Assembly: GCF_025938095.1 (NCBI RefSeq)
Contig: NZ_JAPCZF010000003.1
Coordinates: forward strand, 248,001-312,000
Direction: 5' to 3'
Length of the DNA stretch: 64,000 nucleotides
From: Novosphingobium sp. JCM 18896
Lineage (GTDB): Bacteria > Pseudomonadota > Alphaproteobacteria > Sphingomonadales > Sphingomonadaceae
A program made the position numbers and the translations under genes. Shown one piece after another: positions 16,520 to 24,354 of the stretch. The notes below the pieces were generated by a model. The model saw only the letters and a list, made by a program, of their open reading frames with translations, did no database searches and had not been told where the DNA came from. Position 1 is the stretch's first letter. Each line of letters begins with the position of its first letter.

Positions 16520-18175
16520 TCAGCGTGTCGAACGCAGCGCGAAGCTCGTCAGCTTGCGCACGGGCACCTGCAGCGTGCATTCGACGCCTTCGGGATCGAA
16601 GCGCAGGTCGACCTTCGAACCCAGTTCGTGCGCGACGATCTTCTCGAGCAGATCTCGGCCGAAGCCGCGCTTGCGCGGGGCGACCACGGGCGGACCGCCG
16701 GCCTCGCGCCAGTGCAGCTCGGCGACGTCGGGGGCGATCAGGCGCCACTCGATGTAGACGCGCCCCTGGGTGGTGCTAAGCGCGCCGTACTTGGCGGCAT
16801 TGGTCGCCAGTTCGTGGATCGCCAGGCCCAGCGACATGGCGTCGTTGGGCGCGAGGTTGATCGCCGGTCCCGCCATGTCGATATGGCCGTCCTTCTCGCC
16901 CATGTAGGGCGCGAGTTCGCTGCGGACGATCTCGGCAACGGGCGCGTCGGTCCAGTCGCTCTGCGACAACAGATCGTGCGTGGCCGACAAGGCGCGGATG
17001 CGGCCGGTCAGGCTCTCGGCGAAATCGTCGAGATCGACCGATCGCCGGCGCGTGAGCGCGACGATCGACAGCACGTTCGCCAGGGTGTTCTTGACCCGGT
17101 GGTTGAGCTCGCGCGTCAGCGAGTTGCGGATCGCCGACTGGTCGCTGAACCATTCGAGCACGATCCGGTCCTCGGCCGATCGCTTGGTGATCAGGCGGGC
17201 GATGAACATGACCAGCACGCCCAGCACCGCGCCGAAGACCAGGGTCGCGCGCGACAGCGCCGACAGCGTCCGCGCGCGCTTGAAGCTGACGCTGACGATC
17301 CAGGGGCGGTTGGCGATCACGATCCGCCGGTCGAGCGACACGTCGTTGTCGCCCTCGATCATGCGGGCCGCGAGCAGCCGGTCCGGCTGACGCTGACCGT
17401 CGTAGATGGCGATCTCGACGCCGCGATCGCGCACCAGTTCGACGGCAGAGCCGAGGAATTCGCTCGCGCGGAACGGGCTGTAGACGAAGCCGCGGACGTG
17501 GCGCTCGCTGCCTTGCCCGGCGAAGACCGGCATGTAGATCAGAAAGCCCTTGGCGTCGGTCGTGTCGCGGTCTTGAACGAGATGAACGAGACCGGAGGCT
17601 ACCGGCTGGCCCAGGGCGGCCGCGAGATCCATGGCTTCGCGCCGGACGGGTTCCGAATACATGTCGAAACCGATTGCCGTACGATTCGAAGCGCTTCTGG
17701 GTTCGATGTAGACGATCGGTACGTAGACCTTGCGGCCGGGCTCGATCCCCGGTTTGATGCGATAGGCCGGGTCCACGACGTCCTGGACCGCTTTCTCGAA
17801 CCGGGCGAAATCGTCGGCCGGGGTCCAGCGGGCCCAGGCAATCCCCCGCGAACCGTGATAGTCGTTGTCGCCGTAGAGCCCTTTGGCGATATCCGCGAAG
17901 GCCTCCGGAGAAACGCGTTCGTTGGCGGTGAACAGTGCCGCGCCCGCGCGCAGGATGGCGATGTTTTCCGAGGCCCGCCGCTGCAGGCCCGAAGCGAGCT
18001 CGGTGACGTTGCGATCGAGCTCGATCTGCCGGCGATCGGCCTCGGCGCGCTCGATCGCCATGACGCTGAGCAGCGTGCCCGCGGCAACGAGCACGAACAG
18101 GAGCAGCGGCCAGCCGCGCGGGTAGCGGTGAAACCACGCCTGTTTTTCGACACGGGCGAGCAGCGCTTTATCCAT
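16520..18175 (-). CDS. CHASE-domain HWE/HisKA_2 histidine kinase (PhyK-like)
   Basis: 551-residue membrane sensor kinase. TM1 is about residues 20-42, a periplasmic CHASE-type domain spans about 75-250, TM2 is about 310-332, and the cytoplasmic HWE/HisKA_2 module starts with LTRELNHRVKNTLANVLS (phospho-acceptor His). ATPase motifs follow: IHELATNAAKYGALS (N box) and GFGRDLLEK (G box). Kinases of this class phosphorylate PhyR, and the location between phyR and nepR-ecfG makes it the prime PhyR kinase candidate. ATG 18175 is divergent from nepR, and a mirror-image EcfG-type promoter pair lies between. Signal sensed is unknown. Confidence 0.9.
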   Translation of the reverse strand: MDKALLARVEKQAWFHRYPRGWPLLLFVLVAAGTLLSVMAIERAEADRRQIELDRNVTELASGLQRRASENIAILRAGAALFTANERVSPEAFADIAKGLYGDNDYHGSRGIAWARWTPADDFARFEKAVQDVVDPAYRIKPGIEPGRKVYVPIVYIEPRSASNRTAIGFDMYSEPVRREAMDLAAALGQPVASGLVHLVQDRDTTDAKGFLIYMPVFAGQGSERHVRGFVYSPFRASEFLGSAVELVRDRGVEIAIYDGQRQPDRLLAARMIEGDNDVSLDRRIVIANRPWIVSVSFKRARTLSALSRATLVFGAVLGVLVMFIARLITKRSAEDRIVLEWFSDQSAIRNSLTRELNHRVKNTLANVLSIVALTRRRSVDLDDFAESLTGRIRALSATHDLLSQSDWTDAPVAEIVRSELAPYMGEKDGHIDMAGPAINLAPNDAMSLGLAIHELATNAAKYGALSTTQGRVYIEWRLIAPDVAELHWREAGGPPVVAPRKRGFGRDLLEKIVAHELGSKVDLRFDPEGVECTLQVPVRKLTSFALRSTR

Positions 18176-18261
18176 GACGCCTCAAATAAAACTCGGGGAA
18201 GACCGTCACGGACCTGCGCAAGTGCCCCCCTTCGACAACCTGCCAAGCATTCGTCGGCAAT

Positions 18262-18286
18262 GGAACTATGTCCAGTCTTGAAAGTT
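18262..18286 (+). promoter_or_regulatory. EcfG-type promoter (near-consensus) for nepR-ecfG
   Basis: GGAAC (18262-18266), 16 nt, AGTT (18283-18286), about 72 nt before the nepR ATG. One mismatch in the -10. The sigma factor would thus autoregulate its own operon, as known for the GSR. Confidence 0.6.
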
Positions 18287-18288
18287 CC
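18264..18288 (-). promoter_or_regulatory. EcfG-type promoter (near-consensus) for the CHASE kinase
   Basis: Minus strand: GGAAC (18288-18284), 16 nt, AGTT (18267-18264). It is the exact mirror of the plus-strand element: hexamers GGAACT (18262-18267) and AGTTCC (18283-18288) are inverted copies 15 nt apart, so each hexamer serves as -35 for one direction and -10 for the other. Confidence 0.5.
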
Positions 18289-18358
18289 ACTTCCGACAGT
18301 CGTTATGAGCGGTGTGCTTGACGCTCCGGCGGATTGGAAGGAAATAGGACCTTGCAAG

Positions 18359-18577
18359 ATGGAGTTCGTTTTGAGTCAGCCACAGGGAATGGATGACCGG
18401 AAGCGTAACCAGGGGCGCTCGGGAACGGCTGGCGATCGCGCCGAGCCGGGCCGTGCCGAACCGGGGTGGGCCGATGGCCTGAGGCAGCTCTACAACTCCG
18501 TCGTGCACGAACCCCTGCCCGACAGCTTTGACGACCTGCTCAAGAAGCTCGACCGGGCGAAGAATGAGCGTGACTGA
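18359..18577 (+). CDS. nepR: NepR anti-sigma factor
   Basis: 72-residue NepR, which sequesters EcfG in unstressed cells and is itself bound by phosphorylated PhyR. The conserved core is LRQLYNSVVHEPLPDSFDDL (residues 41-60), with a charged flexible N-terminus. ATG 18359 was chosen with GGAAGG and AGGACC upstream; an internal ATG at 18389 has its purine tract too close. The stop overlaps the ecfG start by 14 nt, the standard nepR-ecfG operon. The gene is easily missed because a long antisense frame of the kinase runs into it. Confidence 0.93.
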   Translation: MEFVLSQPQGMDDRKRNQGRSGTAGDRAEPGRAEPGWADGLRQLYNSVVHEPLPDSFDDLLKKLDRAKNERD

Positions 18578-19109
18578 GGGCTCGGTCGCTCACGATGACG
18601 AGGTCTTCAAGCGCGATCTGCTGACGGTCCTGCCGCACCTGCGCGCTTTCGCGCGCGGTCTCTGCGGCCGTCCCGACTTCGCCGACGATCTCGTCCAGGA
18701 AACCGCGATCAAGGCCTGGACCGCGCGCGAGCGGTTCACGCCCGGCACCAACATGCGTGCCTGGACCTTCGCGATCCTGCGCAATCATTTCCTCAGCGAG
18801 CTGCGCCGCAATCGCCACCAGGCCGACTACGATCCCGATTCGGCCGAGAGGCTGCTCGTGATGGAGGCCGACCAGGAAGCGCCACTGCATCTGTCCGACA
18901 TGGAAGTGGCGCTGATGAAGCTTTCGCCCGAGCGGCGTGAGGCGCTGTTGCTCGTCGGTGCCGGCGGTTTTACCTATGAGGAAGCGGCCAAGATCAGCGA
19001 CTGCGCGGTCGGCACGATGAAGAGCCGCGTTGCGCGCGCGCGCGACCAACTCGCGCGTTTGCTCGATCCCGAACGCGACACGATCACCGTCGAACACGAA
19101 AAGGCTTGA
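18564..19109 (+). CDS. ecfG: EcfG, ECF15-type general stress sigma factor
   Basis: 181-residue extracytoplasmic-function sigma factor of the GSR. The sigma2 region RAFARGLCGRPDFADDLVQE and RAWTFAILRNHFLSELRR (about residues 28-80) and sigma4 region LSPERREALLLVGAGGFTYE followed by AVGTMKSRVARARDQL (about 117-165) are clear. ATG 18564 lies inside the nepR end, giving translational coupling. It directs transcription from GGAAC-N16/17-CGTT promoters, several of which are visible in this window. A paralogue lies at 30915. Confidence 0.95.
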   Translation: MSVTEGSVAHDDEVFKRDLLTVLPHLRAFARGLCGRPDFADDLVQETAIKAWTARERFTPGTNMRAWTFAILRNHFLSELRRNRHQADYDPDSAERLLVMEADQEAPLHLSDMEVALMKLSPERREALLLVGAGGFTYEEAAKISDCAVGTMKSRVARARDQLARLLDPERDTITVEHEKA

Positions 19110-19121
19110 GGCCAAACGAAA

Positions 19122-19146
19122 ACGGCCCGCCGAATGGGCGGGCCGT
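19122..19146. terminator. Bidirectional terminator between ecfG and superoxide dismutase
   Basis: Perfect arms ACGGCCCGCC / GGCGGGCCGT around GAATG. On the minus strand the hairpin is followed by TTTTCGTTT, so it best serves the dismutase gene; it also lies 12 nt after the ecfG stop. Confidence 0.75.
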
Positions 19147-19169
19147 GGTCTCGTCGAGCCTGTCTGGAA

Positions 19170-19820
19170 TCAGTCGGCCTTTTCGAGCTTGAACGCCGAC
19201 TGATCGACCTCCGATGGATAGCGCCAGACGCTGCCACGTTCGAAGTTTTCCGAGGCGAAGCGCCAGTTCAGCAGCTTGTCGAGCACCGCCTTCACATAGG
19301 CCGGGCGCTTGTTCTGGCTGTCGAGGTAATAGGCGTGTTCCCAGACGTCGATCGTCAGCAACGGAATGCCGCTGTCGTCGCTGAACGGCGAATGCGCGTC
19401 GTGGGTCGAGACGATCTCGAGCTTGTCGCCCTTGAGCACCAGCCAGGCCCAACCCGATCCGAAGTGGCCCACGGCCTCGGCCTCGAGCTTTTCCTTGAAC
19501 GCGTCGAGCGATCCGAAATCGCGGTCGATCGCCTTGGCGAGCGCGTCGCTCGGCGCGGTCGTGTCGGGGGTCAGGCTGTGCCAGTAGAACCCGTGGTTCC
19601 AGACCTGCGATGCGTTGTTGAACAGCTTGGCGTCGTCCTTCGCCGCCTTGACCACGTCGTTGAGGTCGGCGTCGGCCAGCTTGGTGCCGGCGATCGCGTC
19701 GTTGGTCTTGTCGACATAGGTCTTGTGGTGCGCGCCGTGGTGCAGGTCGAGCGTTCGCTTCGAGACGTGCGGTTCGAGGGCGGTGTCGGGGTAGGGCAGG
19801 GGGATGAGCGAAATGGTCAT
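19170..19820 (-). CDS. sodB: Superoxide dismutase, Fe/Mn family
   Basis: 216-residue Fe/Mn superoxide dismutase, converting superoxide to hydrogen peroxide and oxygen in the cytoplasm. Metal-site motifs: HHGAHHKTYVD (His ligand, about residues 27-37), NHGFYWHSL (second His, about 78-86), and the signature DVWEHAYYLD (Asp and His ligands, about 165-174). The GHFGSGWAWL segment favours iron, but metal choice cannot be settled by eye. No EcfG promoter match was found upstream. The gene converges on ecfG. Confidence 0.94.
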   Translation of the reverse strand: MTISLIPLPYPDTALEPHVSKRTLDLHHGAHHKTYVDKTNDAIAGTKLADADLNDVVKAAKDDAKLFNNASQVWNHGFYWHSLTPDTTAPSDALAKAIDRDFGSLDAFKEKLEAEAVGHFGSGWAWLVLKGDKLEIVSTHDAHSPFSDDSGIPLLTIDVWEHAYYLDSQNKRPAYVKAVLDKLLNWRFASENFERGSVWRYPSEVDQSAFKLEKAD

Positions 19821-19897
19821 GACGGTTTCCTACTTGAGCATACCCTTTCAGAAACCTCGCCTCCCCGCCTGGTTTCTTCGCGCCAGTCCGGATGTGC

Positions 19898-19929
19898 AAA
19901 AAAGATGACGGGCCAGAAGGCCCGCCATC
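19898..19929 (-). terminator. Rho-independent terminator of the GlsB-like gene
   Basis: Minus strand: arms GATGGCGGGCC / GGCCCGTCATC (one mismatch) around TTCT, followed by six T residues, about 26 nt after the stop. Confidence 0.85.
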
Positions 19930-19954
19930 TCACTCAATATGGGGTGTCGACGGC

Positions 19955-20224
19955 TTAGCGAACAGAGCCGCGACGGAACAAATTGATGATCGCCAGCAGG
20001 ACCACGGCGCCGAGGAACGAGGCGAGCAGCGACATGAAGTCGAAGGTGCCGCTGGTGATCGGCGCGCCGCCGATCAGCGGGGTGATCAGCACGCCCGCGA
20101 TGAGCGCGCCGACGATGCCGACGACGATGTTGAGCAGAATACCCTGCTGGGCATCGGTGCGCATGACGATGCTGGCGAGCCAGCCGATGACGCCACCGAC
20201 GACGAGTACGAGAATGAGAGTCAT
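19955..20224 (-). CDS. GlsB/YeaQ/YmgE family stress-response membrane protein
   Basis: 89-residue small membrane protein of the transglycosylase-associated GlsB/YeaQ/YmgE family. Three hydrophobic segments and the glycine-rich starts LVVGGVIGWLAS, IVGIVGALIAG and a final LGAVVLLAIINLFRR are typical. ATG 20224 was preferred to an in-frame TTG at 20233 because AGGAG is then at proper spacing. An exact EcfG promoter lies 35 nt upstream of the ATG, so the gene is very probably a GSR target. Biochemical function unknown. Confidence 0.9.
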   Translation of the reverse strand: MTLILVLVVGGVIGWLASIVMRTDAQQGILLNIVVGIVGALIAGVLITPLIGGAPITSGTFDFMSLLASFLGAVVLLAIINLFRRGSVR

Positions 20225-20259
20225 GGCACGCAAACTCCTGTCTTTATCGTGTAGACGCT

Positions 20260-20284
20260 AACGGCGGAGTGCGGCATTTGTTCC
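20260..20284 (-). promoter_or_regulatory. EcfG-type promoter, exact consensus, for the GlsB-like gene
   Basis: Minus strand: GGAAC (20284-20280), 16 nt, CGTT (20263-20260), 35 nt before the ATG at 20224. Confidence 0.8.
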
Positions 20285-20399
20285 CGTATCGGGGTGTTTC
20301 GCGGTGCGCGGAATGGCGGCAAAACCAGCGTCGTGTGCGGCCTGCGATCGTGAGCCAAGTCATTGTCCCGCTTTGAAACAGTGCCCGGCAAGGGGCGAG

Positions 20400-20507
20400 A
20401 CAGACGCCCTCGATCGTTGTAAGACGGTCGAGTCCGCCGCCTGCGACCACGGGTGGCTGATCTCGAAAAACACGACTGTCTGCCCCCGCTCCGGCGGGGG
20501 CTTTTTT
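20400..20507 (+). ncRNA. Candidate small RNA ending at a strong plus-strand terminator
   Basis: The 315-nt gap 20225-20539 has no plausible plus-strand gene, yet ends in a perfect plus-strand intrinsic terminator. Upstream of it lie two further RNA hairpins: 20409-20417 with 20424-20432 (9 bp, one G-U) and 20436-20441 with 20452-20457 (6 bp, one G-U). This layering suggests a structured RNA of roughly 100 nt. The 5' end and promoter are not identified; no match to a known RNA family is recognised. Confidence 0.35.
20482..20507 (+). terminator. Intrinsic terminator without an obvious upstream gene
   Basis: Perfect hairpin GCCCCCGCTCCGGCGGGGGC followed by TTTTTT. The neighbouring protein genes are both on the minus strand, so the transcript it ends is unexplained. 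Confidence 0.8.
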
Positions 20508-20539
20508 ATGCGCTGCGTTTAGGCGCTTGGTCTTCGCGC

Positions 20540-23137
20540 CTAAGCCGCGCTGCGATAGTCGTCCTGGAAGGTGGTCAGCAGCCGCGGCACGCGCAGCGCG
20601 GGCATCGCCTTGCCGTAGAGATAACCTTGGCCATAGGTACAGTTCCGCGCGAGCAGATGGCGTTCCTGTTCGCGGGTCTCGATGCCTTCGGCGACGATCT
20701 CGATGTCGAGGCTGTGGCCGAGGTTGATCACCGTGTTGATGATCGCCTGGTTCTGCGGATCGCGCTGGAAGTCGCTGAGGAACGAGCGGTCGATCTTCAC
20801 GATGTCGACCGGGAACTGCTTGAGGTGCGACAGCGAGGCATAGCCCGTGCCGAAATCGTCGAGCGCGACGCGGATGCCGGCATCGTGGAGCTGGCGCAGC
20901 GCTTTCTCGACATATTCGGCGCCGCGGCCGAGGAATACCGTCTCGGTCACTTCGACCTGCAGGCAGTCGTGTGGAAGCGATAGGCCGGCAAGGCTGGTCA
21001 GCAGGCGTTCGGCGAAATTGTCCTGACGAAGGTCGGCGGCGGTGACGTTGATGGCGACGTGACCGAACGGCAGCCCGCGATCGAGCCAGCGGCGCATGTC
21101 GAGCAGGACCTGGGCCAGCATGCGTTCGGTGATCTCGTGTGCGAGTTCGAGGTCCTCGAAGGCGGCGGCGATCGTGCCCGGCATCTGCACGCCCTGGGTG
21201 GGGTGACGGCAGCGCAGCAGCGCCTCGAAGCCCGCCACACGCCCGGTGCTGAGTTCGACCTTGGGCTGGTAGTAGGGCACGATGAAACCGCGGCTCAGCG
21301 CGTGCCGCGCCAGCGAGAGCTGGCGGCTGCGCTTTTCGACCGCCGATTTCATGCTCGGGCGGAACACGGCGATCTGGCCCTTGCCGCGCGCCTTGGCCTC
21401 GTAGAGCGCGATGTCGGCGTGTTTGAACAGTTCCTCGGCGCCGTCGCCATGGCGTGGCGCGAGCGAGGCGCCGATCGAGACGCGGCATTCGTGCGGCCGG
21501 CCCTGGTAGAGCCAGGGTTCGCGCAGGCTGTCGAAGATGCGCTCGGCGAGTGCCACCGCGCCGGGTTCGGTGCGGACATTGCGCGCGATCACGGCGAATT
21601 CGTCGCCAGCCAGGCGGGCGACGACGTCGCCCTGGCGTACCGCGCGGCCGATGCGTTCGGCTACGGTCTCGAGCAGCCGGTCGCCGGCATCGTGGCCGAG
21701 CGTGTCGTTGACCGTCTTGAAGTTGTCGATGTCGAGCGCAAACAGCGCGAAACCTTCCTGTCCGGCCTGGCGGACGTGGCGGTCGAGATGCGTCTGGAAC
21801 TGCGCGCGGTTGGGCAGTTTGGTCAGATCGTCGTGCGAGGCCTTCCAGCGGACCTTGTCCTCGATCTGGCGCTTTTCCGAGATGTCGCGCGAGATCACCA
21901 TGTAGCGGAACGGCCAGTTGTGGTCGTCCGGCAGGCGCGAGACGATCGAATCGTACCAGCGGTGATCGCCCGAGGCATTGGAGAAGCACAGCGTGAAGCG
22001 CCCGCTGCCGTCGCTTCGCGCCGCGGCCAGGGCGGCGTCGCGATCGGCGCGGGTGGCGTCGTCGAGCAGATGGCCATAGGGCTTGCCGATGATCTGCGAG
22101 GCGTCGTCGAGGCCATAGGCGCGCAGGATCGCTTCATTGGCGAAGAGCACCGTATAGTCCTCGTCGAGCAGCGAGATGCAATCGGGGTTCGCCGAAGCCA
22201 CCAGCCGGCTGAACTGCTCGCTGTTGCGCAGCTCGATTTCCTGCTGACGCCGCGCGATGTCGCTGCGGTAGAGTACGATCGCGCAGGCGAGCAGCAGGGT
22301 CGAGGTGACCATGACGTTGCCCATCACCTGCAGCGCCATGCCCGCTTCGCGCCCGTAGAAGCCGTGGCGCTCGCCGAGGATGCGCAGCACGGCCACGGTC
22401 AGCGGGATGAAGATGATCAGCGGCAGGGTGATGCGGAACATCGCCCCCGAGGGGCCGCGATCGCGCAGCACGAGCATGAGGCCGATGTCGCGCGACAGCG
22501 CCATGACCGCGAAGCCGATCGCCTGCAGGCCGATCGCCGTCGGCTTGGCCATCGGCAGATAGGTGCCGAAGCGATTGAAATAGAACAGGCTGAAGGTGTG
22601 CCCGACGATCACGAAGGAAGCACCGAGCATGACCCACATCGCCAGGAGCTGCGCCGCCTGGCGCGTGCGACGTCCGCGCGCCTGAAGCAGGCTGAGCGCG
22701 AGCCCACCGAACATCAGCGCGACGGCGGTGTTCGGAGCCATGCGGCTCGGGCGCGGGACGATGTCGCTGTCGAGCAGGTCGGCGAATATCATGCGATCGA
22801 CGGGGATTCCGCCCAGCGCCAGGTCCGCGATCTTCGCGACGGCGATGGCGACCACCAGCAGCGCTGCACTCAGGGCCCAGGATCTCCGGCCGCGCGCGGT
22901 GAAGGCGATCGCGGCGCCGCCCAGTATCAGGGCGATCGCGGTTGCCGGATTGAGCGTGGCATATTCGATCAGCCGGACGCGCAGGAAGTCGCTGGCGAAG
23001 ACCCAGCCCGACATGCCGAGCAGGCCCATGGTGATCGCCGTGGCCGCGCAGGCGTAGATCGCCGCTTGCGCGCACCCGATGTCCCGCAGGCGGGCAGTCA
23101 GGGACTGGCGTCGTTCCATGCTGCGCGATTTCCTCAT
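20540..23137 (-). CDS. Membrane-bound PAS-GGDEF-EAL cyclic-di-GMP protein
   Basis: 865-residue bifunctional c-di-GMP turnover protein. The first ~290 residues hold about eight hydrophobic segments, a PAS domain follows (about 300-430, with SDGSGRFTLCFSNASGDHRW), then a GGDEF domain (about 435-595) whose signature reads AGDEF, and an EAL domain (about 605-855) with EALLR and AEGIET motifs. AGDEF variants can retain diguanylate cyclase activity, and the EAL residues look intact, so either direction is possible. ATG 23137 is preceded by GGCAGG. It stands alone, divergent from the VOC gene. Confidence 0.92.
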   Translation of the reverse strand: MRKSRSMERRQSLTARLRDIGCAQAAIYACAATAITMGLLGMSGWVFASDFLRVRLIEYATLNPATAIALILGGAAIAFTARGRRSWALSAALLVVAIAVAKIADLALGGIPVDRMIFADLLDSDIVPRPSRMAPNTAVALMFGGLALSLLQARGRRTRQAAQLLAMWVMLGASFVIVGHTFSLFYFNRFGTYLPMAKPTAIGLQAIGFAVMALSRDIGLMLVLRDRGPSGAMFRITLPLIIFIPLTVAVLRILGERHGFYGREAGMALQVMGNVMVTSTLLLACAIVLYRSDIARRQQEIELRNSEQFSRLVASANPDCISLLDEDYTVLFANEAILRAYGLDDASQIIGKPYGHLLDDATRADRDAALAAARSDGSGRFTLCFSNASGDHRWYDSIVSRLPDDHNWPFRYMVISRDISEKRQIEDKVRWKASHDDLTKLPNRAQFQTHLDRHVRQAGQEGFALFALDIDNFKTVNDTLGHDAGDRLLETVAERIGRAVRQGDVVARLAGDEFAVIARNVRTEPGAVALAERIFDSLREPWLYQGRPHECRVSIGASLAPRHGDGAEELFKHADIALYEAKARGKGQIAVFRPSMKSAVEKRSRQLSLARHALSRGFIVPYYQPKVELSTGRVAGFEALLRCRHPTQGVQMPGTIAAAFEDLELAHEITERMLAQVLLDMRRWLDRGLPFGHVAINVTAADLRQDNFAERLLTSLAGLSLPHDCLQVEVTETVFLGRGAEYVEKALRQLHDAGIRVALDDFGTGYASLSHLKQFPVDIVKIDRSFLSDFQRDPQNQAIINTVINLGHSLDIEIVAEGIETREQERHLLARNCTYGQGYLYGKAMPALRVPRLLTTFQDDYRSAA

Positions 23138-23333
23138 ACCTGCCCTGGCAGGCGTGCACTTTTGAACTCTTCCTGTTCTTCGGCCGTTTTGGTTGAGATT
23201 TCGCTAAGCTTGTTTTTCGCGGTAAATGCCGGCTTTGGCCGGAAGGGAAGAGGCACTTGACCGGCCATTCCCCACGCTTGACCACTTCGGCCGCGCCCCG
23301 CACGACTAGGAAAATCGGGCGGAGGACCGGCGC

Positions 23334-23825
23334 ATGTTCCTGAGGAACCATTATCAGAACGCCTACATCACGCATGACCTCGAGGCGGCGATGACGCTCG
23401 TCACCGACCGCTGGGGCGTGAAAGATTGGATCCGTTTTGAACCAGACATGGTCCTCAAGACGCCCGAGGGCGACAAGGAAGCCAGCGTACGCGTGGCGCT
23501 GGGCTGGTGCGACGATGTGCAGATCGAACTGATCGAACCGGTCAAGGGCTGGACCGATCCCTATGCCTGCGTGCTCGGCGCGGACAAGAGCGATCCGACG
23601 CCGCGGTTCCATCACGTCGCGGTGCGTCGCGACGACGAGGCGCAGATGCGTCGGGAGATCGCCGATCTCGGCTTGCCCGTGGTGTTTGAGGGCTCGGTGC
23701 CCGGGCTCGTCTTCATCTATCTCGATGCGCGCGAGTCCACGGGTCACTTCTTCGAATATGTCTGGGCCGATGCCGAGGGCTGGCAGGGTCAGGGCTGGCC
23801 GGCGGGCAAGCCGGTCAAGCCCTAG
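23334..23825 (+). CDS. VOC (glyoxalase/dioxygenase-like) family protein 1
   Basis: 163-residue vicinal-oxygen-chelate fold protein. It starts MFLRNHYQNAYITHDLEAAM and contains PRFHHVAVRRDDEAQMRREI (about residues 95-115) with likely metal-binding His, plus the ending STGHFFEYVWAD with a possible Glu ligand. It is clearly paralogous to the convergent product at 23832, sharing the N-terminal MFLR.H.QNAY.THDL pattern. GGAGGACC is the ribosome site. Reaction unknown; the family includes dioxygenases, isomerases and lyases. Confidence 0.85.
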   Translation: MFLRNHYQNAYITHDLEAAMTLVTDRWGVKDWIRFEPDMVLKTPEGDKEASVRVALGWCDDVQIELIEPVKGWTDPYACVLGADKSDPTPRFHHVAVRRDDEAQMRREIADLGLPVVFEGSVPGLVFIYLDARESTGHFFEYVWADAEGWQGQGWPAGKPVKP

Positions 23826-23831
23826 CGGGGG

Positions 23832-24341
23832 TCACCAGACCGGGCGACCCTCGGGCCAGCCGACGAACTGCCAGGCCTCGGGGCTCTTCCAGGTGAACTC
23901 GACATAGTGGCCGAGCGACTTGCGGCCATCGAGATAGACGAAGATCAGCGGCGGGATCTCGGCTTCGCTGGTCAGCGGCCCCTCGAAGGCCAGCGGCAGG
24001 CCCAGCGCGGCAATCTCCTGGCGCATCTCGGCCTCGTCGTCGCGGCGCAGCGAGATGTGGTGGAAGCGCGGCACGCAGTCGGTCTTGTCGGCCGGCAGCA
24101 TGGCCAGATAGTCGTCGACATAGCCCGACACCGGCTGGATGATCTCGATGTTGAGCCCACCCGCCCAATAGGAGGCGACGCGGTTCGCCATCGGCTGGTG
24201 GCCCTTGGGCGTCTTGATCGTCAGCACCGGATCGATCCGCTGGAACGGCTCCATATCGTACTGGTTGCCGATGATCTCGATCGCCTTGTCGAGATCGTGC
24301 GTGACGTAGGCATTCTGCATGTGCCCGCGCAGGAACATCAT
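23832..24341 (-). CDS. VOC family protein 2
   Basis: 169-residue VOC protein paralogous to the neighbour at 23334. Seen: MFLRGHMQNAYVTHDLDKAI at the start, PRFHHISLRRDDEAEMRQEI in the middle and SLGHYVEFTWKS near the end, with candidate His and Glu metal ligands. ATG 24341 is preceded by AAGGGAGAGAG on the minus strand. It is the last gene of a leftward run (SDRs, DUF1214-like, sulfotransferase, VOC) and probably acts on an intermediate of that pathway. Confidence 0.85.
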   Translation of the reverse strand: MMFLRGHMQNAYVTHDLDKAIEIIGNQYDMEPFQRIDPVLTIKTPKGHQPMANRVASYWAGGLNIEIIQPVSGYVDDYLAMLPADKTDCVPRFHHISLRRDDEAEMRQEIAALGLPLAFEGPLTSEAEIPPLIFVYLDGRKSLGHYVEFTWKSPEAWQFVGWPEGRPVW

Positions 24342-24354
24342 CGTCTCTCTCCCT

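Noticed and set aside
16628..18358. Long plus-strand open frame opposite the CHASE kinase that continues into nepR
   Set aside because: The part before 18359 is antisense to the kinase with no motifs; only the last 72 residues (NepR) are real.
20304..20522. 72-residue plus-strand frame between the GlsB-like and GGDEF-EAL genes
   Set aside because: Its end reads through a perfect terminator, there is no ribosome site and no recognisable motif; a structured RNA explains the region better.
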